Positions 40,132 to 50,800 of a stretch of DNA of 64,000 nt are shown here, piece by piece. Below the pieces are notes generated by a model. The model had not been told where the DNA came from and made no database searches. It worked only from the letters and a program-made list of their open reading frames with translations. Numbering within the stretch: the stretch's first letter is position 1; each line of letters opens with the position of its first letter. Both the position numbers and the translations under genes were made by a program. Source of the stretch: Dirofilaria immitis (lineage: Eukaryota > Nematoda > Chromadorea > Rhabditida > Onchocercidae). The stretch spans positions 186,001-250,000 of the forward strand of contig JAKNDB010000099.1 of assembly GCA_024305405.1 (NCBI GenBank), written 5' to 3'.

Positions 40132-40255
40132 GAAAGCAAAATCAAACTTGAGTTCAAATTCCTTACCCAGTAAGGAAACGAAAACTAATATATCGCTAAC
40201 GACTGAATCGGATTCGAAGCAAACAAAGTCAGAAAAGGTTATGCCAAGTGTCTAA
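40132..40255 (+). other. Possible Ser/Thr/Lys-rich terminal exon
   Basis: After an AG acceptor at 40130-40131 an open frame reads KAKSNLSSNSLPSKETKT and continues, Ser/Thr/Lys-rich, to TAA at 40253-40255. The composition looks coding. It joins out of phase to exon 1 of the membrane-protein gene, so its parent gene is unclear; it could be an alternative last exon or belong to an unseen gene. Confidence 0.25.
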
Positions 40256-41941
40256 CCTGATTATTTCAATGATAAATTTCATATAAATATTTGAAGATTA
40301 TTTATTAGTACTTCTCAGTCTTGAGTTAAAATAACTTCGCCTTCCATTCTAAAAAATACACTAAGGATTATATCGTTTAACAAATAAAAATACAGTCCGA
40401 TTATATAACAAATTACATAAAGAAATTTTTACTTCAGATATATCCAATGTTGAAATCAAATTTGGAAGCATCAAAAAGCACTGAATTAAAAGATTAGGTC
40501 AATCTCAACATTAATATCTTATACTGCTTATCTGATCCTATTTCAAATTTGTCTCAACTCAAAGTTCAAATTCATTCTCTTTAATGCGAATTAATTCGCT
40601 GCTATTTATGTTCTATGATTCGAAAGTTTAGATCCATAGCTTTTTAATTGAAACCCAGTTGGTACCAATTTATTCTGGAGAGCATAATACTCAATAATAA
40701 CAATGACAGTAAATGAAATATGCATAATGTTGTTTATTTATTCATTGTCTGATAAAAGCATTTATTTTAATCTGCTATTCTTTGCTTCAGAAACGAACTG
40801 TATTTAATTAACTAATATATCATATGAAATAAATTTAAATGATTTCAAGTTCAAACTAATCGAATCATAGCGGAGAGAAATCAGTAACTGAAACTAAAGT
40901 TTAGCAACAAATTTCTGGAAAACGTTCATTAGAATTAGCTAATTTAATGTGCAATATTCATTGAGTGGGACTTTTTCTTATGAAGAAGTGAAAACGTTAG
41001 ATACAGTATCTAAAAGAATATTGCTGGAGAAACCGTTCACGGTTCGTGGAAGAAAGTGGAAGTTTCCGTTCGCCATCCACCATAAAGTTCCTAGCGTGAA
41101 TGACTGTTATGATTATAATTGTATCCAGTAATGAGTGAATACTGAAAAAATCATTATCGAGACAGAAAGACGAATAATTCCTGACGAATAGTCGATCACT
41201 AAGTTGGCCATGGCAGATTCTTTTGATCATCCGTTCACGAAGAATCAAGGTAGCGAAAATGATATCTGGAACGAATAACGAACTCTTTGATAATGCAGAT
41301 AATTAAACAGCTTTTTTGTTTTATAAGCATGGCTATCCGATGGGGAAATATTTTAAACATTAAAAACAAACCTTATTATAATACTGGAAATATTTACTTG
41401 TGAATTATTATTTCATAATATTTTATTAATGGAGATAAAATTATATGAATGATTTATTATATTAGACATCATAACATTTGTTTATTTTAGATAATGAGTC
41501 TTGTAAAATATAAAATATTTTGGTTATTCTGACATTCATTAACAAAACTTTTAATTAGTCGTTTCAGTTCAAATGATAGTAGCAAAACATTTTATCAACT
41601 TTATTTTATTTCCATACATATATTACAATACTTCATTTTTGCTCTTTTAAAGCAAAATTCATAATCATTTAATTACACAAATGATATCCATTCATTCCAA
41701 ATAAAATGAATCATTTCTTTTGGAATCGAAGTTCGTTGTTTCAAAATCCATTATCCAATCGAATAAATCTCAAAAGTTTCATTAACAATTAGATTTATTT
41801 AAAAAGAAAATAGGAAAATTCAGTGTAATTTAAAAAAAAAAAGTATAGTAAAGAATAATAGCAATTATTAGCAAAGAAGATCCAAAAATTTTGTTCACAG
41901 AAAAACGATATAATTGGAAAAGATCATGTGGATAAAAGGTG
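40256..41941. other. Intergenic region left of repeat C
   Basis: AT-rich DNA with no supported gene. The 60-residue plus-strand frame at 40949-41131 has no family resemblance I can recognise. From about 41800 weak similarity to the left flank of repeat B begins. Confidence 0.4.
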
Positions 41942-42890
41942 ATTATGTAACTCAAATGAAAATAGCTTTATAAATTTGAAACTAATAAAATTATATAATA
42001 AATTATAAAGATTAATAATCTTTATTTATTCCATTATTATTTATTTATTTGGCAAAAGACTTTTTAATCTTTTTTACTTATAAATTTACAAGCATTATGA
42101 TTTCTAATGTAACAATTTCTCGTCTTTATGAATTAAGAAAAACGATTATATGATTTGAGCTTTATTATGGATTTTTTTAAATGACTTCCAGAAAGGAATA
42201 AACTAACAAACGCCATATTTTCATTCTTTTTCTCTTTTCTGAAGAAAGCTATATCAAAAAAAAAAATGCTAGAGACCAGGGGATTAATCTATCAATAATC
42301 TAATTCAGGAAGGTTATATTGATCAATCACCATCGTCGATAATGAACAAGTTGATAACCATAAGAAAACAGAAAAAAACATGGAATCGACAGAACTTTGT
42401 CAATATAATTACCAATTAACGTTTATTGTTTCGTTGTAAATTATCCATTGGCCACTCTTGCGATGTTTCAGTATCGAATGATCACTTTTTTAAGGATTCC
42501 AAATAATCTCTTATTATGATTTTTTAAGCCACTTTTAATGTTAAGATATACTTCATTATTCAATTGAGTGGCAGACAACAGTGTTCTCGAAGTCTGACCT
42601 ATTCCTTTCTAAATATGACAAATTATTGTTATTCAATTATTCCAAATGTATTTATGTTGAAAGAGAATTTTGAATGGACGGACAAAAACTTTTTGTCAAC
42701 CAAATTGCTGGTATTCATTTGAACAATGAAAAAATCATTAAGTGGATATAAAATGGACCGTGGTAATTAATTCAGAAATAATTCTTAGGTTGTAGACGTT
42801 AGAGTTCGAATAATTTTCAACTGTCGCTTTTGAAAAACGACTATCAAAAATGAAGGGGCGAATAGCCGTCTTGAAACTGGGATTCAGCAA

Positions 42891-43000
42891 ACCGGCTAAT
42901 GACAGTAAACCGGGTAATGATGATAGTAAAGACCGAATAATGACATCAAAAGCCGGATAATAACGTCAAAAACCGGATAATGACAGTAAAAACCGGATAG
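42891..43000 (+). repeat. Minisatellite, sister array of 31954-32064
   Basis: The same about 21-base unit and the same order of variant units as in repeat B, so the array was copied along with the block. Confidence 0.85.
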
Positions 43001-45248
43001 TTATCACATCCTTCTGCATCCTATTGTATTATCATAGATGCCAATAATAGACAGATTGACAGCCATAAAAAACTGCAGAATGAAACACATATCAATGCTA
43101 AAGCTTTGCCAGTATAATTATCAATAATTGTTGACCATATTATTGTGTTTATGCAAATTATCCACTGATATTGAATGAATGTTTTAAAAGGCTATAACGC
43201 AGCAAATATTAACAGTGTTTTGATACTTTGCCAAAGGAGTAAAGAATGTTTCGATATGAAAGATTGGCGAAATAAACTTTAAACTCGATATTATAAAAAG
43301 TTGTTAATGACCTTTACTCTATAAAATATTTCATAACATAAATATGTTGAAAATAATCAAGGTATTTGTGTTATTAAATATTTCGATATGATTCAAGTGA
43401 TTTTGCAATGTAAAATTAGTTTATGATTTTCTGCAAAACTTCGTCTCTCTAAATATCATTCTTATAATTATGTGAAGGATGCTGTTTAATGTATTATAAC
43501 CAATTAGATTTTTTGATCTATCATCCTTTAGACATAATAGCCAAAGAAATCTGGACATGTCGTTTTTTAGATCATAGAGTATTGCTGATGGAATGAAAGG
43601 GATCTTTTTCGTTGAGATTTGATCTTCGGGTTATTCATTCGCTTATTACTCTTTTCTCGATTACTCGACAAGCGGTTCTTCCAATCTCAATATCATCGAT
43701 TTCATATAACTTTTTACTTATAAAACATTTATCCATTATTATATTTCTACTATGTTTTTGTATCATAGTTGTAGCGAATAGAAGTTATCATAACAAATCT
43801 CGTTATTTAATAAATCTCTATCCTCAACTTGGACGCCTTCTAAAAAGAAATAATATTTCGACTTCTTACATAAATAGTGCGAAACTATCTTGCATTTGTG
43901 AAATGTTGAAATACATAGTTTTGTGTTTTATTCTGTTTTGCGTTTGAATACTCACTTTCAAATTAAAGTCGCAATGAACTTTGACATTTCCTTATCATTT
44001 TTGCAAATATTCAACATAGCAATTTGACACACATACACACAGAAAAAAAATAAATTGTGAAGCATTTTGTTTTAAACTACTTTAAAAGAATTACGTTAAA
44101 AGCAGTTCAATCATTTTTGCTCGGTTTTAATTATCAATTCTATCCAACTTTTAATCACAGATATATAAGAGCATTAGATTATTGTATGTGCATAAGAATT
44201 TTTATTGTAGTAACTGTTTGAGAAATAAATTCTAAGAATTTTTATCATAATTTAAAGGAATATGTATCGAACAATTTTATCTGAAATAATTTGAGAGATC
44301 AGAAAATCATCATACTAAATATAGACACTAAGAACAAAAGGTATAACATTTCGTAATTGCATTACACGATAATATTCATTGCTAAATTATAAATAATATA
44401 ACTGAAAATCCAATTTCATGTTCATATTTAAATAGCATATGATAATAATTATATTTATATTTCTTTGCAAATTAACTTTACAGAAATGCTAAAACCAAAT
44501 GGACACGAAATTGGACAATTGTAATTAATCCAAAGATAATTTGTGAGTTGAAGAATTTATGTAGAGAACAATTTATAGCAATTATACAATTATCTTCAGT
44601 ACGATTGTCATCTCAAGAAAATAATTGTCAAAAAATGAATGAACGGATAACCATCTGTGAGAAATTTGTATATCTATCGGTCACTCTAATAAACCGGATA
44701 ATTATTAAAATTATAAATAAGATTCACACATTATTATAATTCTGATCACGACTATCAGATGAATCATTTAACGTCGTTACGCAATGTGCTTATCAGATAA
44801 GCCATAGTGGTATACGAAATAATTCTAGTGCATGAAGTGAAAGTAGGAAATCATGTGCAAATAGTTTATTACCAAGTTTATTGCAACGGAAAAATAAATT
44901 ACTTGCAAGTTTCGAAAATTAATTTACCCTTCTATAAAAGTGAAGTGATATAGGTCATGTATCTTTTGAATTCTCCAATTAATTTTCACTGCTCTAATTT
45001 GAACAACTCGTAGCGGAAAGATTTTGAAATATTTCAAGAATCCATATCCTCTGAATCCTTTAATTGATTTTTCATACTTTTTCTAAACAAACAGTCGTGG
45101 AAAGATTATGAAATGTTCAATAAATCTTATTTTTATTCAATAGCTCAAAGAATCTACTTGTGTTAGCATGTAAAAAAAAACTCCGCTTTGAATATTATTA
45201 ATTTTGTTCTTATTAATTGCTTTTTTAAGGAATAAATAGGAAATAATA

Positions 45249-46141
45249 ATGAACGGCAACTGTAACAAGGAATTAATGTTGTTGATATTATTGGTATTAT
45301 TTGTTCCGACGACATATTCTACAATGATTCCATTCTTGAGCACTTCAAGATGCAGCCAAGATTGGGAGAATGGTGAGTTCCCTTCATTTGTTCCAAAATC
45401 CAAACAAGCACGACGAGAATTCTGTGATCTCCATGAGCGCATGGAACTATCCAAAATCAGTTAAACAACATGCTTGAACAATGGGCTGCAAAATACGGAA
45501 TTTCGGTTAGTGTTATTTATCGATAGGCTAAATTAATACCTAGATTTTTTCAGTAAAGAGGATAAAAATATTTAGTCTGAAATATAATGTTTATGATTAA
45601 CGAATAGAATCATTGTATGTATATCAGAAGAAAAAGGATAAAATGAAGAGAGACTAATAAGATTAGAAATTTCATCTGCATTTACGTATTAGCCAATGAA
45701 AAAGCTCGATTAAATTTGAAGAGAAATATTGCTTGTTGCCTTGTTTGTTTGGCGGACGAAATAAAAATTAGGTAACAAATGAGTAAGAATTTGTTGCAGG
45801 AATTAAATGCAGTAAGAAAATATAAAAATATTGTTGCAGGAGCAGTTTAAATTAGATTTCGACGAAGATGCATATTATGAAAATGTATATCGCGATATAT
45901 TCAAAAGTAAAATTGATCGCTATGTCCGGGCCAGACCAGAAATCTATCATATCCTTCTTAAAATATTTAATTTATTGGGTGATAAAGATACTGCAATAGA
46001 AGTGATTAATAAAAAATCAATGAATTGTTGAATAGATTGCCGGCAAGAAAATGGATTCAAATTCTTCGCATATGGTCAGTATTGAATGAAGAAGCAATCA
46101 AGGAATCGGAAACGTATCTCGAAAATGAAAAAAGTCAATAA
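45249..46141 (+). pseudogene. SXP/RAL-2-like (DUF148) secreted protein gene, copy C, frame-broken
   Basis: The ATG at 45249 starts the same signal peptide as copy A (LMLLILLVLFVPTTYS), then FVPKSKQARREFCDLHERME. A base is missing after ELSK (about 45453-45457), so the frame stops early. In the next frame QLNNMLEQWAAKYGIS continues to a donor TCG/GTTAGT. The second exon starts near 45840 (EQFKLDFDEDAYYENVY, LLGDKDTAIEVI), loses one A in the run at about 46011-46016, then resumes as RLPARKWIQILRIW to TAA at 46139-46141. The body has the DUF148 pattern of amphipathic helices. Its two breaks are at different sites from those of copy A, and at each site the other copy is open. Confidence 0.6.
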
Positions 46142-46823
46142 AAGAAAAAAAAATAATCACCTATTCATGATGCTTGATCCACTTTTCAAATAATATATCA
46201 TTGATTTGAATTGTTAAAATATCTGCAAAATTTTATTGATTAATTTCTCATTTAATAAATCCTTCAAATAGCATTTTTAATTTGCAGAATTTTTGTTTTT
46301 TTAGTTTGTTCGTTTATTTTAATATTTTCCATTGTATTTTGTCCTCTCAAAGAATAAATTTTGTATTATCTGTTGAAATAAACCATTTCAAAAAATTTCA
46401 TTAATACATTGATGAATGGAAAATGAAGCAAAAGGAAGAATAAATGAGAGGTTAAAAAGCTGTGAAAAATTTTACGATAATGTGAGTATGATAAGATAAA
46501 ATCTTGAACATATGATCTTATAAAGGAAAGAGAATTAATAGCATCAACAAATCTTTTTCGAACTTTCAATTTCTATTCAATTTGATGATGAAAAAGAGAG
46601 TTAAATTAGTTTTAGAATAAGTAAATATATCGATCAAATATTCCATAATTTATAGAAATGTTAGATTTTTAAAATGAAACTTTCGTCTATTAAGTATCAA
46701 CTGGAAAAGAAGAATGGAAAGAGAGGAAAAGGAAAAAAACAAATCGTTTCATCGGGTAAAACATGAGCTTTTAAGAATACTTGAAAGATATGAAATGTCA
46801 GAGATAAAGATTGAAGAATTCTA

Positions 46824-47293
46824 AACAGTGGAAATCATTTTACGTATTTTACAGTTGATCTAGTTTGCCTTTTATTCTGCTTCTTCTTTTTTCCATCTTC
46901 AGAACGTTAACTTTCTTCTAACTTTATTTCCTTCTAATTTAAAGATATATCTGTATGTATCAGTCAATAGATTATCTAGGTTTCGCTCTGAACTCTTTTG
47001 CTTCATTTCAGAATTCGAATTGTTTTCATACTCGTACGATGGTGCTGATGAGAGAAAATAATCTGATTCAATAATATTGTTTAATTGTGGCTTGTTTTTA
47101 ATAATGTTAAAAGTTCAAATTATTTTACTTGTAACATTCATATATAAAATAAAGTGGAAATATAGTTAGTAGATTTGAATTTATAAATGAAATTTTCAAG
47201 AAAGAGAGAATGTCTTGAATTATATTATGATTCCAGAATAATGCTAATATGTTTGAATGATAATACATTACCATCCATCTTGTCAATACAACA
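46824..47293. other. Unique spacer between repeat C and the glmS fragment
   Basis: AT-rich sequence with no supported feature. Confidence 0.4.
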
Positions 47294-47763
47294 ATGGTAA
47301 ATATGATTTACAACTATACTAAGTCAAGATTTTCAAAAATAAGCAGTAAAGTTTTGGCAAGACTTTGTAAAAGGCTTAAAAAGCATCACGCTATTGTTGA
47401 TTTAATATCTTAAGAGGATTGTTTGGCACTCAGGCTCGATCTATTAGGTAAGCTACTTGCTACGTCTGATTTCAATATTTTAGGTACACTAGTAAAAGAA
47501 ATATCTCACTTAGAAGATGATGACATTGCAGTGATAAAATCGAGTGGAGCTGTCATATATAATAACGGCGTACGGGTTGAAGGCAACATAGAAAGTAACA
47601 GTCCTAATAATTTTCCATTAGCAAAAATGGTTACCCTAGCTTTATGTTAAAAGAGATTTTTGAACAACCTTGTACATTAAATAAAACAATAAATCAATTT
47701 TATAAAAAGTATACAGAGATGATATCTACTAATGAAAAATTACTTTCTAAGCCTTTTTACTAA
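47294..47763 (+). pseudogene. glmS: Bacterial-type glmS fragment, probable Wolbachia-derived nuclear insertion
   Basis: Intronless, frame-shifted sequence matches the middle of glutamine--fructose-6-phosphate aminotransferase, which makes glucosamine-6-phosphate. In order: an end-of-glutaminase-domain piece (SSKVLARL, HHAIVDLIS, TAA at 47411-47413, then FGTQARS in another frame), LATSDF, the linker ISHLEDDDIAVIKSSG and IYNNGVRVEGNIESN, and, in a third frame, KNGYPSFMLKEIFEQP just before the first SIS domain. It ends in TAA at 47761-47763. The FMLKEIFEQP block and the short gap between the GTQA and LATSD blocks are as in alphaproteobacterial GlmS. Eukaryotic GFAT has FMQKEIFEQP and a longer insertion here. 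Filarial genomes are known to hold decayed Wolbachia inserts. The donor genus is inferred. It ends about 58 bases from the 3' end of the convergent channel gene. Confidence 0.75.
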
Positions 47764-47821
47764 CTTATCACTGCTATTTAAAGTTTTAAGCTGCATTTCG
47801 AACTCATAATATTGTACGAAT

Positions 47822-50800
47822 TCAGAAATCCATATCAAAATCTCGATAACTAAAACGCGGAGCTATCAGCAAAAAAGATGTAGCAATGGCGGTAAGGAAA
47901 AAAATGCAACAAAAAAGAATCGATCAAAAACAATCGAAATATGATTCCATTCCTCTACTAATTCTTCGTGATCATTTTCATTTTCAATTCGTTCCATCTG
48001 AAAAATTTAAACTTTAGAATAGAAAATATTATAATGAAAAATATTTATTTTCCATTAAAAACATATCAATTTCATAGATTATTCCTTTTGCCGAAGATGC
48101 AATCACACGTGAAACATTCGTCATACGGCGTATTCTTTGAGATTCCGACTAATCCTTTTTTTTTTCTATTGATTATTAAGTACGCTTGAATAAATTCATT
48201 TCTGCTGTTATTCCTAATTACTAAAAGAATTGTTTTAGATTCAGAAAATGAATTGATTGTATATGAATGAGAAGATAATTGATAGATAATTAATCGCTAT
48301 GCTTAAATTATCAAGAAATTAATTGATCTTCAAATATATTACTAAATTTCTATTTCAGTTATAAAGTTTCATCGATAGAAAATGAGAAGGAATTTGAAAT
48401 TAAATTACTATAATCTCGTTCATTAAATCTTTTCTGCCTCCTGAACATTCCAATTTTCGGCGCGTTTTTGGAGTTTTTGTACCAAATAAATGTCCAAGAA
48501 TTCGATAAGCAATAAAATTTAACCAATACGGCGGTCTAAATTTAGCATATGCAAAGAAATTTATAAAAATTTCGATTACAGAAGTGATTTATATTCGAAT
48601 GAAACATTTTTATGGTAGAAATTTAAGAATAAAGAAATGAATAAAATCGTTTCAAAAACCTGCAATTTCGTTCAGCACTATGTCTCATATTGAGAACGAT
48701 AACTGATAAACAAACACTAAGACCAGAAATTGCCATTATTCCCATCAAATATATTGCTAAAATTATCATTTTCAAATAAACTATTGCTAAGAATGGTTAT
48801 TCATTCATTCATTAAACATTAAATAGCATAATGAATAATTTATTTTTTACTACTGTTCAAGCTTATCAATGTGATAAGCGTAAAAGTTATTTTTGTAAAA
48901 CTTTTGTTGTTATGCCATTAGTAAGATGTTATTATTATTATATGATAAAAATTTCATATATTTATCAACTGTTTATCAAATATATGACATAAAAAAATTT
49001 TGAAATATATCCGATAATAATTCCAATAAAAATTGAAAAATTGATTAAATAGTTTTTTTTCTTCAGTTTTCTATTTGCTTATTTGCTATTCGTTTATTTT
49101 ACGTATTTTTTCTTACTCAAATAATAAATTTTATTTATAGTAAGTCTCAGATTTTTTTATTTTAATAATTACTCAAAGTTTATTATAAATAAATAAAGAA
49201 TGTTAATAATGTTTGCACGGATGAATATTTCTAGTATATTTTTTATTTAATTATTGTTAAGCATTGGTTACATAATTTTTTTATAGTCAAGATGGAATAC
49301 ATTTCTTACATATTATCGATATATTAATTAATGAATTTAAAAAAAAAGCTCTTTTATATTATTAAATGATTGCTTCACCGATAAGAGGAATAACTTCCGA
49401 TGTTTCCGGCATATTTTCAGCAATGTTAAAGCTGAAAACAGAATAAGCTAATAGTACTGTTAAGCCAAGTGTTATTTTTCACCGCTTTCACATGGTAATA
49501 AAAATTGCATCATTGTTAGCATCTGAAAATGAATTCCTTAACCATATCTTCTATGTATTAGTCACCGTAATCAAGTAAGTGATAAGCGAATTACCGAAAT
49601 AAATAATAAAATTTAATTTAATCTCTTTGTTCTGTTCAAAAACAATCCAACAGTATCGTGTGAAAAATAAATAATGGTAGCATGATTGAAAGTACAGTAG
49701 ACTTCTTTTTGTATATTTGAAACATGTAGCTTTTAATACAGCAATCGATACAGTAAATCGATTACTGTATGTTCTGATATTTTTCTATTATGAACTTACA
49801 GAAAGCATGAAACATGGTGCAATAATATTATAAATGAAGTACAGAACCCGTCGTCGCAAATGTAATTCAAATACAATTGTTGAAAATGCTGTTTGGCGAC
49901 CACGAAGTACCTAAAATTGATATCGATGCAATATCAATGAATAATCTTTAAAATTGTTTAGATACAGTTGATACAAGTAAATTGAATGATATCAACATTA
50001 GTTCAGAATATATTATTAATCTTTTAAAAAGCACCAGCTATTTAAGTTAATTATTTCGATTTAACTTTAATCAAATCTTATCTTATTAATGCATGATGTT
50101 AATATTTATTTACATTTAACAATGATATTTTGACGTATGTCTACTCAAGCTTACAATATTACGCAATATGTAATATGAAATTAATACCTTACGAGTACGA
50201 TTTGCAACAATTTCCCATTCACCATTTTCGATAAATGAATCGCGTGTAAATGGATTCTTGCCATCAAATCGTTCCATAATTTGTACATCCAATTGTGATT
50301 GATCATATATCCCTAATTTATAATAATTTTCATTAAAAAATACATAATATAATTGTGTTAAAATATGCTGCATTAGATAAAAAGTTATGAGATGTTATTG
50401 TTAATTTGAGGTAATTTCATATCACTTATGTATGTCACATAAGAATCATTGTCATTATGGATACAAATGATAAGATAAATTCTAAATAATCTGGTAGATG
50501 AAAATTTTTCAAAACCGGATACTGTAACTGAATTACAATATTATCAGTAAAATTGTAAGCGCAACATTGATTATAGTCTAATTAGTTATATAATTTCATC
50601 ATTCTAAAAGTTTAACGCAATTGATTTTTGATAACATTTAAATAAATTGCTTAATTGCAATTAATAACATTTAATAATTTCCTTCTTCCCCATAGTTTTA
50701 TGAAAATAATTATAATAATAAATATTCATTACTCTTCAGAACATTTAATTACACTGCAATTAATTTCAATTAAAGACTTTAAAATGAGTCAATTAATAGT

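Larger units (their letters stand above)
41942..46823 (+). repeat. Repeat C: composite of the B block and the inverse of arm A
   Basis: The part 41942-44491 is a direct copy of 31009-33581, and 43165-46823 is an inverted copy of 22996-26660. The two matches overlap over 43165-44491. This is therefore the most complete version, carrying the minisatellite-bearing left part, the shared middle and the SXP/RAL-2-like gene. The right end lies where GAATTCTAA gives way to unique sequence. Confidence 0.88.

Noticed and set aside
40949..41131. 60-codon plus-strand frame with a 83-codon antisense partner
   Set aside because: Neither frame resembles a known family, and there are no convincing splice sites.
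47764..47860. Extension of the glmS fragment into the first SIS domain
   Set aside because: A faint KVLSC-like match exists, but the same bases reach the 3' end of the channel gene (stop at 47822-47824), so I ended the fragment at 47763.
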